From Rhizobium freirei PRF 81 (lineage in GTDB: Bacteria > Pseudomonadota > Alphaproteobacteria > Rhizobiales > Rhizobiaceae): a stretch of 64,000 nt of DNA. Position numbers and translations under genes: made by a program. Position 1 is the first letter of the stretch; each line of letters opens with the position of its first letter. Under the pieces are notes generated by a model. That model was not told the DNA's origin, ran no database searches, and worked only from the letters and a program-made list of their open reading frames with translations. This document shows positions 17,244-26,509 of this stretch, piece after piece. The stretch spans positions 1-64,000 of the forward strand of contig NZ_AQHN01000065.1 in NCBI RefSeq assembly GCF_000359745.1, written 5' to 3'.

Positions 17244-17702
17244 CTAGGCTTTGGCGCCCTCAATCTGCTTTGAAGCGGCTTTGGCAGTCTCGGCTTGGAT
17301 GGCAATCCGACGCGACTTCATCTCCACAGGTGTTTCCTTCTTGAGATTGATGAGGAGTAGCCCGTTTTCGAGCTTTGCTCCTTCGACGATCACGTGATCA
17401 GCCAGCTCAAATCTGCGCACAAACGACCTTACGGGAAGGCCTTGATGCAGATACAGTGCTTCGTCGTCCTCGGACTTCGCGCCGTTCACCACGAGCATTT
17501 TTGCCTCGTGGGTGATCGTCAGTTCGCTTTCGGCAAAACCTGCCACCGCGATCGCGATGCGATACGTGTCTTCGCCGAGTTTTAGGATGTTGAAAGGCGG
17601 CCACTTGTCGGCGTTAACGCTGGCATTTTCGAGAAGATCGAATATGCGGTCGAAGCCGATGCTGGACCTATAGAAAGGGGTAAGATCGAGGTTTGTTCTC
17701 AT
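17244..17702 (-). CDS. Small heat-shock protein (IbpA-like Hsp20)
   Basis: The 152-residue protein begins MRTNLDLTPFYRSSIGFDRI, the N-terminus typical of rhizobial IbpA/HspA-class proteins. The alpha-crystallin domain follows (NILKLGEDTYRIAIAVAGFA, LTITHEAKMLVVNGAK, ENGLLLINLKKE). The start at 17702 has GGAGG 8 bases upstream, which is itself part of a predicted temperature-sensitive hairpin. It is the first gene of a two-gene operon. Class A/class B sHsp pairs like this are common in symbiotic rhizobia. Confidence 0.93.
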   Translation of the reverse strand: MRTNLDLTPFYRSSIGFDRIFDLLENASVNADKWPPFNILKLGEDTYRIAIAVAGFAESELTITHEAKMLVVNGAKSEDDEALYLHQGLPVRSFVRRFELADHVIVEGAKLENGLLLINLKKETPVEMKSRRIAIQAETAKAASKQIEGAKA

Positions 17703-17790
17703 AGCTACATCCTCCACGGAGCAACATAGATACGAGGAACGCCAAGAAGCTCGGCGCCCCTGACGTAGTCGACTCTTTTTGGCGTCGACG
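17703..17790 (-). promoter_or_regulatory. ROSE-like RNA thermometer in the hsp20 leader
   Basis: The roughly 88-nt leader has the hallmark of ROSE elements. Just before the start codon TTGCTCCGTGGAGGAT (17724 down to 17709) lets TTGCTCC pair with the Shine-Dalgarno GGAGGA across a tiny loop. Further upstream hairpins are present (GGCGCCGAGCTTCTTGGCG, and another around 17770-17790). ROSE elements keep small heat-shock genes silent until heat melts this hairpin and are widespread in Rhizobiales. Identification is by motif and position; the fold was not computed. Confidence 0.65.
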
Positions 17791-17797
17791 ACAGATG

Positions 17798-17826
17798 AAA
17801 TGGGTAGCTAGCGAGGTAGGGTCAAG
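17798..17826 (-). promoter_or_regulatory. Candidate heat-shock (sigma-32 type) promoter
   Basis: On the minus strand CTTGAC (17826-17821) and CCATTT (17803-17798) are 17 bp apart, close to the alphaproteobacterial sigma-32 pattern. Transcription from here would give a leader of about 90 nt, the normal ROSE length. The assignment is by eye. Confidence 0.45.
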
Positions 17827-18280
17827 AGGGCGCGCAAGACTTTTCGAGCGGGAGTGACTCAAACAATCACTATAAGTTCATACGGTTAGAAATCTAGACG
17901 TTCGAGAGCTTTGGAATCTCACCATCGTGTTAAAACCGCAAAAATCAAAACCGAGATAGGTTGGCGCGATGCCAAATGGATTACAGTTCGCGCGTCATTT
18001 TCATTCCGATGCCGCGCGTAGAAACTCATAAGAACCTCTTTGTCCATGCGCAGAAGGTCGTCACGTTCGATCTCTCGAACGATGGTAATCTGAAGTGAAA
18101 TTCCTTTCGAACGCTCGGGAGAAGATGCCGTAGGGCGTCGAATCTCGCCAATATGGTCAAGGTTAAGCTCGGCCCCAAGGCGCAACGCGGTTATGATGCC
18201 CGCGTGTGGTAACACTCGGTCCACCCAAGGAGAACGGATGTCGCCACGGCGATAACTGCAGGTGTCTTGGCGCTTCGCCG
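17827..18280. other. Region without a supported gene
   Basis: A minus-strand frame crosses 17919-18383 (154 codons) but overlaps the 3' end of the esterase gene by about 100 bases, and its text shows no family I know. I list no gene here. The left end contains the upstream region of the hsp20 operon. Confidence 0.4.
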
Positions 18281-19366
18281 TCAGAGGGCGCCCAGAGCAG
18301 CGATCATCTTCATAATGGCGTCCATTTGGACAGCACCCTTGATCGCATAGTTGCTGCCTGTAAAGCCCCACCAGTCCCAACAACCCCGGGGATTATACGG
18401 CCTCCGGAGTGACTTATTGACTTGCGGATACAGCACTATGATACCGTTGGTATCCGCCCAGTTATTCAGATAGAGCTTGGTATACCAATCGTCCCCAATC
18501 GATTGCTGCGATTGGCGGCAGCCATGGATGGAAACATGCAGTTTGCAGTTGGCCCTAGGCTTGCCGCAGCTGTCGGGGATAAAGACATGCCCCACATCCG
18601 CCATGCTCGACACCGGGTTGGCGGCCCCGTAGAGTTTCTGGTCGAACGCCCTCAACTTCCCAGTTGGTTTGGCGGCCGGCTGGTTAAGCTTGCCATAGAT
18701 GAACTGCAAAATCGCGCCAGCCTGGTCGTAATTGTTGTCGTTGGCAGTATTTGGGGGATCGTTCACACATTCGTTGATGTACGGCGTTGCGTTGGTCGGG
18801 CACAAATTCCCGAAGACCTTCGAAACAAACGAGTGACCGGCAGGGTAATTGCTGACATAGGCGAGGTTTGAATCGGGAACTCGGGCCAATTTGAAAAACT
18901 GGACGCTAGCATCGACGGCACTTTGCTTGACGATCGTATCGGCCGTACCGCTGAAAATGTAAATCTTCTTTGATCCAAGGTTGGAAAGCGGGTCGATGGC
19001 GCCGATCCGCGAAGACGTTTCCGCCGCAGCGAACAACATCGCAGGATTTGGAGGAACGCGCGGCACTTGGCCCATGCAGATTCCCGTATAGGTGAGATTG
19101 CCCATAGCGCAAAAATAAGGTCCACCAGCGACAATGCCGGCTCCCATGAAACTTGATGAATACGCGACCTGCAACTGCGAGGCCATGAACGCTCCCGATG
19201 ATAGGCCCGACACCGAGATCGCGTTGCGATCGATCTTCAGTTTTGGCAGCGCTTGGGTTTGTGCCACCCCGGTCAGCAGCAGCAGGCTGAAACTTGCGGT
19301 GACAATTCGTTTAACCAGGCTACAAAACCTGGTTTTCTTCCAATCCGGAAAAATCTTTGCGCTCAT
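18281..19366 (-). CDS. Secreted PHB-depolymerase-like esterase
   Basis: The 361-residue protein has a signal peptide (ITASFSLLLLTG-type core, mature from about ALPKL). It carries an alpha/beta-hydrolase triad arranged as in extracellular short-chain poly(3-hydroxybutyrate) depolymerases: serine in ISVSGLSSGAFMASQL, aspartate near IFSGTADTIV, histidine in YPAGHSF. The C-terminal RGCWDWWGFTGSNYA is typical of this family. It would hydrolyse PHB or related polyester/oligoester outside the cytoplasm. The start at 19366 has GAGGG upstream. It stands alone. The true substrate could be another ester. Confidence 0.82.
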   Translation of the reverse strand: MSAKIFPDWKKTRFCSLVKRIVTASFSLLLLTGVAQTQALPKLKIDRNAISVSGLSSGAFMASQLQVAYSSSFMGAGIVAGGPYFCAMGNLTYTGICMGQVPRVPPNPAMLFAAAETSSRIGAIDPLSNLGSKKIYIFSGTADTIVKQSAVDASVQFFKLARVPDSNLAYVSNYPAGHSFVSKVFGNLCPTNATPYINECVNDPPNTANDNNYDQAGAILQFIYGKLNQPAAKPTGKLRAFDQKLYGAANPVSSMADVGHVFIPDSCGKPRANCKLHVSIHGCRQSQQSIGDDWYTKLYLNNWADTNGIIVLYPQVNKSLRRPYNPRGCWDWWGFTGSNYAIKGAVQMDAIMKMIAALGAL

Positions 19367-20000
19367 ACCCTCATACCCCTTTGCGGGAATAGCTTTGGTC
19401 GCGCCCTTAAATTTGCGACCAGATTGTCAGAGGAGGCTTTTCGTGCCGCATGCGGTTCACTGCCCCTGCCGAAAGCCACAGATTCGATTGCAATTGTTGC
19501 CGCGCTGCTAAACATAGAAGATGCCCAACCTCGGATCGAATGTCGTGGTGCATTCCTCCACGACTGATTTCGTACAAATTTCATGCCACCAAAAACGGCA
19601 TATCATCAAAATGTCGGGGCATGGCTCCTCGCCCGTGCGCCGCGTCGACGTATTCCGACAAAATCGTATGTCGCTCGCTTTTGGAGACGTGACGAATTGA
19701 TTGGTTCGTTGACAGCCTGATCGGGGAGCCCTCAGCGATCATTGTGAGTGTGCTTTAACTGTGATGGAACTCCCGAGAATATGGTAAAGCTGGCATTTCT
19801 TTCGAAGTATGCCGGTCTGAACCGGAGAACCAAGGCGCCCAAAGGGCGTGGCTTGGTAGTGAATGGTGCTCGCCGCGGGTTTCTTTTATGAGCAAAAGGC
19901 GATGTTGAGCTGAAAATGCCGCCGCCGGGCTTGCATTTGTCGCATTTTGACGGTGTTTGTCGCTCCCATGATTCTGATCGGGTGTCAAAGCGGAGGCAAA
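19367..20000. other. Intergenic, nothing recognised
   Basis: 634 bases between divergent genes. Several short frames exist but none shows a family or a good start signal. GGAGG at 19992-19996 belongs to the next gene. Confidence 0.4.
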
Positions 20001-20591
20001 ATGGGCGTGCGGCAGCGGCTGGGGTTGAAGTTCAAGGATGAGATCGCGTTCCTGAAGGGCTGGAAGCGCGACCGCACAGCGGTAGGCGCCATAACGCCCA
20101 CTTCCGTTGCGACGGCAAAGAAGATGGCAAGCGTTATCGATCCTTTCTCCAGCCTTCCTGTCCTTGAACTGGGTCCGGCAACCGGCGTAATCACAAAACA
20201 GATCCTGGCGCGCGGCGTTGGGCCCAAGGAGCTCTTGTCCATCGAGTATTCGCCCGAGTTCTGTCGGCATCTTCAGCAGGAGTTTCCCGAGGTCGACGTT
20301 CGATGTGGAGACGCCTTTGCGCTGGATCTCGTTCTGGGCGCTCAGCGAGGTGCAAAGTTCGACTGCGTCATCTCCGCTGTGCCCCTCCTTCATTTGCCGC
20401 CTTCAAAGCGATTGTCGCTGATCCTCGATCTTCTCGAACGGATTCCGACAGGGCGGCCCGTCGTCCAAATCACCTATGGATTGCTCTCTCCAGTCGTCGC
20501 GCTTCCCGCCGGATACGAGGTCCGTCATCTGGCTTTCATGATGCGCAACATTCCGCCGGCACAACTTTGGACCTACCGAAAGACGAGATGA
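20001..20591 (+). CDS. pmtA: Phospholipid N-methyltransferase (PmtA type)
   Basis: The 196-residue SAM-dependent enzyme resembles Sinorhizobium PmtA, which methylates phosphatidylethanolamine three times to phosphatidylcholine. Key stretches are FKDEIAFLKGW, AVGAITPTSVATAKKMAS, the SAM loop LPVLELGPATGVITKQILAR, LLSIEYSPEFCRHL, VDVRCGDAFALDL and the C-terminal HLAFMMRNIPPAQLWTYRK. The start at ATG 20001 is set by GGAGG at 19992; the longer frame from 19947 lacks a good site. Phosphatidylcholine is needed for symbiosis in several rhizobia. A plasmid copy is probably a second paralog beside a chromosomal one. Confidence 0.88.
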   Translation: MGVRQRLGLKFKDEIAFLKGWKRDRTAVGAITPTSVATAKKMASVIDPFSSLPVLELGPATGVITKQILARGVGPKELLSIEYSPEFCRHLQQEFPEVDVRCGDAFALDLVLGAQRGAKFDCVISAVPLLHLPPSKRLSLILDLLERIPTGRPVVQITYGLLSPVVALPAGYEVRHLAFMMRNIPPAQLWTYRKTR

Positions 20592-20689
20592 CCTCGGCCA
20601 TCTCATAAACATTGATCGAAAAGTTTTGATCGCTGGGCTGATGACGAACGCGACCGATGTGGAAAGCGCTTGGGCGGCTTTCCAGACGC

Positions 20690-21060
20690 GCGCTGCCCTT
20701 CGTTCGACCAGCGCCCAGAGCGGGCCGAACGATCGAAGATCGAGGCCTCGCGGCGGCCAAGAAATGTCCGTCTCTATCTCATCGCGGACAATCGCTCCGG
20801 CAGTCACACCGCGCCGGCGGTTTGCTCAATGTCATCACGTTGATCGTGAAAATGGCGCTGACTGCCCAGCGCTTTCGGGAAAAAGGGCCGCCGTAAGAAG
20901 GGTGTTGCTCGCGCCGGGGATTGGATCCAGCGACTGCAACGGGCATTGCGCCAAAGCGCATTGCAAAGCCCGCCAAAGCGCCATCCAGATTGCAAAAGTC
21001 GATCTGTTGGGCACCAAAAGCGGCCTCATAGAAGTCGGCAACCTCTGTTCCCGGCCATCC
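20690..21060 (-). pseudogene. VOC-family (glyoxalase/PhnB-like) remnant
   Basis: Pieces in three minus-strand frames line up as one damaged VOC protein: FYEAAFGAQQIDFCNLDGAL near 21020, then FAMRFGAMPVAVAGSNPRRE and HPSYGGPFSRK. After shifts come DDIEQTAGAV, GAIVRDEIETD and FGPLWALVERRAA near 20720. The order and wording fit glyoxalase/bleomycin-resistance-like proteins, but at least two frameshifts and an internal loss make it non-functional. It is convergent with pmtA. Confidence 0.5.
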
Positions 21061-21779
21061 TCTAAGCTAAGAACAAAGACATTCCGATGCTGATATCGTT
21101 GGCTATCTCAATCCTCTCTCATCAGGGGAATCACCGAGTTCAAATATGCCATAAGCCGGTCGATACGATGGCATCGCGCAGGCAGGCGGCCGATGAAATC
21201 CGCCCGGCATTTCGAGACCGCAGGCCGCAGATCGTGACCTGGTCGATGCAGTCGAGCGTCGTTGCGTGAGGCACCTCCCTAACCAGTCCAATCCCGCTCT
21301 CTGTTGATGGAGTCCTGGCCCGGTTCCGGATCTTCCACCCGCGAGCGGTCCGCTAGCCATGCTGCGGCCGCTTCCGCGTCGCGCAGCGGTGATCGCGCCC
21401 TCCCCGGGCGGGCCTTTTGTGGAGTGATCGAGCGGGAATTGGGCCGCTCCGAAGGAACCACTCACATGTCGCACGAATCTCTCACTCGCCCAGTCCCACG
21501 CTTTCCAGCTCTCCCGCAACCTGATGGTCCCGGTCACCCTCTTCTCCGTCGACGGCGGATAACGGCGTCCTGCCGTCCGACGCAATCGACGCCGATGAAC
21601 GATCTTGAGATCGTCCATGAATACACGCCTTGGCATTGAGCCGGCGGCATGGCCTGCGGCGTGCCGCTAGCGAGCGGCAGGCCGCAAGGGAGGCTTCGCC
21701 GCGGTCGACCTTGCACGATTCACCAAATTGCCAGCCGCGCCCTTGCGTCCTTTGCTCTTCGCGGCCGCTGAAGTGGCCG
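21061..21779. other. Region without a supported gene
   Basis: About 720 bases. Long frames on both strands exist because of high GC content, but none reads like a protein family. It contains a GC-rich hairpin (CCTCCCCGGGCGGGCC around 21399) and the leader of the TOPRIM gene. Confidence 0.4.
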
Positions 21780-22883
21780 ATGAATAGAACTGACGAGCAG
21801 GAGGCGATCGCTTTCGCGATCGGAAGGAAAATGGAGAGAAGAGAAATAGAATCGCTTCGCGACAAGGTAAGCTGCGCCGCCGTGCTGGATAAGAACGGGT
21901 TTGCCATTGACGTCAAGGAAAGCACCCGGCGGGCGGTCAAGTACCGCCGCGGCAGTGAGATCATCATCGTGACGCATGGAGGGCGTGGATGGTTCGATCC
22001 GCTCAGCGATGCGAAAGGCGATATCTTTGGATTGGTCGAGCACCTTGACCGTGTTGGCTTTTCGGCATGCGTCGCAAAGGTCGCGGACCTCATAGGCTTC
22101 CATATTTCCAAGGCTGAGTGGCAGCCTGGCATTCCGGACGGCCAATCCGACCTTCCGCTTGGCGATCGCTGGCAGGCGCGCCGCCGCCCCTGGCGGGGTT
22201 CATCAACATGGCGGTACCTGCAGGACGTGCGTTGCCTGCCGACGGTTCTTTTATGCTCGGCGATCAAACGCAACCTTCTTCGCGAAGGTCCGCAAGGCAC
22301 CATGTGGGCCGCCCATACGAACGAGGCAGGCGGTGTCACAGGCTGGGAGGCGCGCGGTCCGCAATACCGCGGGTTCGCCTCGGGAGGAACGAAGGTTCTC
22401 TTTCGTCTGGGGTCGCGTGCAGCGGTGCGACTGGCCGTCACGGAAGCTGCGATCGACGCGATGAGCCTTGCGGCAATCGAGGGCCTGCGAGACGGCACAC
22501 TCTACCTCAGCACCGGCGGCGGCTGGTCGCCGACCACGGCCGCGGCACTCCGCAGGCTTGCGTCGGGCCCCAACGTCCAGCTTGTCGCTGCCACCGACGC
22601 CAACCCACAAGGCGAGATGTTTGCCGAGCGACTACGCGCACTTGCCGAGGAGGCGGGATGCGACTGGATGCGACTTCGCCCGTCACAAGAAGACTGGAAC
22701 GAAGTTCAGAAGCTACGCCCGAAGCGGGGCAGCGAGAAACAGAAATTGGAGGAAGAAGCGAAAGAGGAAGAGGCGTGCCGCAGGCGAGCCGGCCGCGTCA
22801 AGGGAGGCTTCTCCCGGCTAAAGCCAGCCCTGGATGCGGGAGGTCGCGATGCCGGCGGCAGGAAACGGATCACGAAGGACTGA
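21780..22883 (+). CDS. DUF3991/TOPRIM plasmid protein
   Basis: The 367-residue protein starts at ATG 21780 (MNRTDEQEAIAFAIGRKMER). The N-terminal half matches the DUF3991 zinc-less primase-like region (LDKNGFAIDVKESTRRAVKY, then GDIFGLVEHLDRVGF, YLQDVRCLPTVLL). The TOPRIM fold follows (LAVTEAAIDAMSLAAIEGL, STGGGWSPTTAAALRRLA, QLVAATDANPQGEMFAERL, with the acidic TDAN motif). The C-terminus is highly charged. Proteins of this type are common on rhizobial plasmids and probably act in DNA replication or transfer. The catalytic role is inferred from the TOPRIM motifs only. Confidence 0.8.
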   Translation: MNRTDEQEAIAFAIGRKMERREIESLRDKVSCAAVLDKNGFAIDVKESTRRAVKYRRGSEIIIVTHGGRGWFDPLSDAKGDIFGLVEHLDRVGFSACVAKVADLIGFHISKAEWQPGIPDGQSDLPLGDRWQARRRPWRGSSTWRYLQDVRCLPTVLLCSAIKRNLLREGPQGTMWAAHTNEAGGVTGWEARGPQYRGFASGGTKVLFRLGSRAAVRLAVTEAAIDAMSLAAIEGLRDGTLYLSTGGGWSPTTAAALRRLASGPNVQLVAATDANPQGEMFAERLRALAEEAGCDWMRLRPSQEDWNEVQKLRPKRGSEKQKLEEEAKEEEACRRRAGRVKGGFSRLKPALDAGGRDAGGRKRITKD

Positions 22884-22944
22884 AGAAGATGGCAGGGTCG
22901 AGAGGACTGAGCCGCGCTTGGTCCGCCCGCGCAAGGAGCCGCAA

Positions 22945-23252
22945 ATGGCCTCTTCCCTCCGCAAGTGTTTCAGGGCGTCGCAAGCCGCCAGCAGATGTTT
23001 CCCACGTTCGACCGCCACGTCCAGCGACCCGATCGTCGGGACCGTGACGCAACTCCGCTCTATGCAGGCGAATGGTTCGAAATCCCCGAGGCCGAGCACG
23101 ATTACATGTTCGAGATCCTGCCGCCGCTCTGGATCCGCGGCTCGCTGTTCGCGATGCGGGAATTCCTCACCGGCTCGGTGACATACGTGTTCTTCGCGCT
23201 GCGCATCGACGAGGCGATCCGTTACTTCCACGGTTACTGCGACCTCTCCGAC
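22945..23252 (+). pseudogene. DUF1419 protein, frameshifted and truncated
   Basis: ATG 22945, with AAGGAG 6 bases upstream, opens MASSLRK. One base is missing near 22963, and the following frame continues VFQGVASRQQMFPTFDRH, LYAGEWFEIPEAEHDYMFEI, IRGSLFAMREFLTGSVTYVF and YFHGYCDLSD. That is the core of DUF1419 proteins, found almost only on rhizobial plasmids. After CDLSD the usual C-terminus is replaced by text from another gene. Function of the family is unknown. Confidence 0.7.
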
Positions 23253-23698
23253 AAGGTGTACGACGAAGTCGCCGCCAAGCTGCCGGTCCAACTGCGCCAC
23301 CTCCCCGCGCCGATCGCATCTGTGCGCGACCTGGTTGCGCGCGGCAGCGCCGATGCCGCGACGTATGGCGGTTACCGCAATCGACGGCTATCACTACACA
23401 ACCCTGCTGCAGCGCACCGGCGCAACCCAGGAGCTCGATCTTGCCGTCACCATGACGCCGCTCGGCGCGGTTTCACGGCTCGAGCATGCGCTCGACGGTG
23501 TCGATGAGGCGCAGGAGCGCTATCGGTATCGCTTGCACGAGGCCGAGCGGCGGTCTTGTCTCCTATCGCTCGCGCGACGGCGGCATGTTCGCGTTCGCGG
23601 ACGACCTTTCCGACAAGCGCCAACAGGTTCGGGAGGTCGATGAGGTCCTGGCGACCGCGGCGCGCGGGGAAACGGCGGGGACGTCTGACGCCGCTTGA
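23253..23698 (+). pseudogene. C-terminal remnant of a large plasmid helicase/methylase
   Basis: Fused directly behind the DUF1419 piece is KVYDEVAAKLPVQLRHLPAP and VRDLVARGSADAATYGGY. The text then shifts frame twice: AIDGYHYTTLLQRTGATQEL and LGAVSRLEHALDGVDEAQER, then LVSYRSRDGGMFAFADDLSD to a stop at 23698. I recognise the C-terminal tail of the very large strawberry-notch-like helicase/N6-methylase proteins of rhizobial plasmids. More than 1500 residues are missing. The original order on related plasmids would put the two genes apart, so a deletion joined them. Confidence 0.5.
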
Positions 23699-24082
23699 CG
23701 ATCAAGCCCGTCTCGATGGGTCGTCCGTGGCGGTGCAGCACGCGCATAGCTGCATTGCACAATAAATGTTTTCCTTCCGATCAAAAATTAATCATAGTGC
23801 ACACAGCTGATGCACATGGCGGATTTCCTCCCAGTGCCGCCGCAGCAGCTGTTCCCCTCTGGAGGTTTATTGACCTTCACGCTTCATGGGCCGCGGTTTT
23901 CGCTGGCCCATTTTTTTTGTTCAGGTCATCCGACGATTTATCCGCGCACGATCCTGACGCGACTCCCCTTGCCAGCAAACTGCGCGTGGTCCGATAGCAT
24001 CTGACACTTTCGGGCTTGTGAGGCATGGGCCCCTTGTCCATCTTGTGGTCTTCGGTCCATTAGGACAGATTGGAGCTATCGA
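23699..24082. other. Intergenic, nothing recognised
   Basis: 384 bases, locally AT-richer than its surroundings (around 23770-23930). No convincing frame or RNA gene. Confidence 0.4.
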
Positions 24083-24826
24083 ATGCCTGAAACACGTTCA
24101 CCGCGACTTGCTGTACTAATTGACGCTGACAATGCGTCGGCCAAGATCGTTGACGGCTTATTCGAGGAAATAGCCAAAATCGGCGAGGCGAGCGTCCGAC
24201 GCATATACGGTGACTTCGCAAACGCTCGCTCGAAAGCCTGGATCGACGTCCTTGCCAGGCACGCGATCATTCCGCAGCAGCAATTTGCCTACACGACCGG
24301 TAAAAATGCCTCTGATATCACACTTGTGATCGACGCCATGGACCTCCTCCACAGCGGGCGCTTCGACGGCTTTTGCCTTGTTTCCTCCGACAGCGATTTT
24401 ACACGCCTCGCCTCTCGGATCCGTGAGCAAGGCATCGATGTGTTCGGTTTTGGCGAGCAGAAAACGCCCGAAAGCTTCCGCCAGGCGTGCCGGAGGTTTA
24501 TCTACACTGAAAACCTCCTCTCTTCAGCGCCTACAAATGGTGGCGATGCTACTCAGGCAACTCCTTCGCTCCAGCCGCCAAGTGCAGCGGCGCCGATCAT
24601 CAGAAAGGTCATCGCGCAGATGGAGAGTGAGGATGGTTGGGTGCCGCTCGGCGCAGTCGGAACGCAGCTTGCGAACCTCTCTTCAGACTTCGATCCCCGA
24701 ACATATGGATTCAGGAAGCTCAGCGACCTCGTGAAGAAGACAAATGCGTTCGAGATAGACCATTCGGACAGCAGACCTCTGCGCATCCGCGTCAAACAAC
24801 CTTCTGCCAAGAAAAGCGCCAAGTGA
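24083..24826 (+). CDS. NYN-domain RNase-like protein with LOTUS domain
   Basis: The 247-residue protein has an N-terminal NYN (PIN-like, LabA/DUF88) nuclease domain with the acidic residues in LAVLIDADNASAK, a YGDFANARSKAW segment and GFCLVSSDSDFTRLASRIRE. A C-terminal OST-HTH/LOTUS-like domain follows from about residue 170 (IIRKVIAQMESEDGWVPLGA, TYGFRKLSDLVKK). NYN proteins probably cut RNA and LOTUS domains bind RNA. Such genes are widespread in rhizobia on plasmids and chromosomes. It stands alone; its target is unknown. Confidence 0.87.
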   Translation: MPETRSPRLAVLIDADNASAKIVDGLFEEIAKIGEASVRRIYGDFANARSKAWIDVLARHAIIPQQQFAYTTGKNASDITLVIDAMDLLHSGRFDGFCLVSSDSDFTRLASRIREQGIDVFGFGEQKTPESFRQACRRFIYTENLLSSAPTNGGDATQATPSLQPPSAAAPIIRKVIAQMESEDGWVPLGAVGTQLANLSSDFDPRTYGFRKLSDLVKKTNAFEIDHSDSRPLRIRVKQPSAKKSAK

Positions 24827-25163
24827 CGTTTAGTACGGGTCTCCATCAGCACGTTTTGGTTCGCCGCATCCTCCAAGCTTTGTGGTGAGAGAGCAAGGGA
24901 TAGGCGAATGGAAATGGAAGAAAAGATGGAGGAAGACTACTCGCAGATCGAGTAGCCGGGCGTCGCTGACGCTCAACCGCGCCGCTCGCAATGGCGGCCA
25001 CTGGTCCTCGCAGGGCTGTCAGCTCCGCTCGTCCTTCGCGGCAGCGATGCTCGGCCGCAGTTGCACCCGGCTGCCCGCTCCGCGCTTCGGGTCGTGTCTT
25101 CGGAAGGAATGAAGACGCGAAGGACAGGCAGAGGCCTGTCCAATCCTCGAAAAGGAATATCCC
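24827..25163. other. Intergenic, leader of the ParB-like pseudogene
   Basis: 337 bases, GC-rich, with no supported gene. An AAGGA at the right end (25152-25156) is the ribosome binding site of the next, broken gene. Confidence 0.4.
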
Positions 25164-26208
25164 ATGCAATTGATGAAGGTCGATCCGCGTGCGTTAAAGG
25201 ACGACCCCGACAACACGCGCCAGTCGAAGTCGACGCCCCAGGCCGACGCCCTGCTTGGCGACGATCAAGGCCGTCGGCGTGATCCAGCGCCGGTCATTTC
25301 CCGGAAGCCGGCGGCAACGGTTACATCATCGAAGCCGGTCACCGCCCCACCAGTGTGGCGATCGCCGCCGGTATCGAGGAAATCGACGTGGTCGTGGTCG
25401 CGGTGGCCAACGACAACGGCGCGATGCGCTCGATGACCGAGAATATAGCTTGTGCCTTAATCCCATCGATCAATGCGCGGCATCGAGCGGCTGGTCGCGC
25501 TCGGCTGGACCGAGGAGGCGGTCGCCGTAGCGCTTGCCTTTCCCGTCCGCCAGATCCGCAAGCTTCGTCTGCTCGCAAACCTCTTGCCCTCCATGCTCGA
25601 TCAGATAGCCAAGGGCGATATGCCGAACGAGCAGCGGCTCAGAACGATTGCGGCCGCCTCGCACGACGAGCAAAAAGAGGTCTGGAAGGCCCACTAGCCG
25701 AAGAAAGGCGAACGGCGGCCTGGTGGCAGATCGCCAACGGTCTCACAAAGACCCGTATGTATGCACGTGATGCAAGCTTCGGCGACGATCTGCGCCAGGC
25801 CTATGGGATCGAGTGGGCGGAGGACCTGTTCGGCCCTGCCGATGAGGACAATCGCTATACCACCAATGTCGAAGAGTTGCTTGGCGCCCAGCAGGAATGG
25901 ATGGCGAGCAACGTGCCGAAGAAGGGTACCATCGTCGAAGTCAACAATTGGGGCCAGCCGGACCTGCCGAAGAAAGCCGAACGCGTCTACGGCAAGCCAG
26001 GCAAAGGCGACTGTACCGCGATCGCGAGGGCAAGGTGCACAGCGTCCACTGCCGGATGCCGGAGGTCAGGAAGCCCACCGGTCAGACCGGCCCGGCAGCT
26101 GATGGGGCGGAGGAGGCCCGTAACAGCCGAGGCCGGCTGATCCGCAAGGAGGGCGAGCGCAGCCTCGGCGCCACCAGCCTTTCGTGGGAGCGCCTGTCGT
26201 TGATTTGA
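25164..26208 (+). pseudogene. Plasmid ParB-like protein, multiply frameshifted
   Basis: ATG 25164 opens MQLMKVDPRALKDDPDNTRQ. Later frames give ATIKAVGVIQ, the partition motif text VAIAAGIEEIDVVVVAVAND and MTENIA. Then come RGIERLVALGWTEEAVAVAL, IRKLRLLANLLPSMLDQIAK, RDASFGDDLRQAYGIEWAED and TIVEVNNWGQPDLPKKAERV. Together they form most of a large ParB/Spo0J-like protein seen next to DUF1419 and methylase genes on rhizobial plasmids. At least four frameshifts separate the pieces, so it is inactive. RepB is the working ParB homolog. Confidence 0.7.
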
Positions 26209-26509
26209 GGACGTCACCTTCCTCCCCATGCCGGATTGCCCTTCGTTTTGCTGCGGTCTGAACCGGCGGCCGTGCGCTTCCAGGCCGCTATCGCGCCGCG
26301 GAGCGGCCGGACCCCGCCGTCCTTCACGGAGCAGGCTTGCGTGCTTTATCGAGGACAGGTTGCCCTCTTCGCACGCAAACCGGCTCCGCTCGTCCAGGAG
26401 GGGCCGGACCTTGAGGCGCCCGTCTTTCCGCCGGTCCGGGGTGACCGCACCGAAGGGCAAGCCGGCATGGGGCCGGAGCCGCTTCGGACGACCTCGAAAG
26501 GAAACGACC
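26209..26509. other. Intergenic, nothing recognised
   Basis: 301 bases of GC-rich sequence with open frames but no recognisable product. GGAAA just before 26510 serves the next gene. Confidence 0.4.

Noticed and set aside
17919..18383. Possible gene downstream of the esterase
   Set aside because: It overlaps the esterase 3' end, starts at a weak codon and has no recognisable family.
21482..22498. A 338-codon minus-strand frame opposite the TOPRIM gene
   Set aside because: Arginine/serine-rich low-information text, antisense to a conserved protein.
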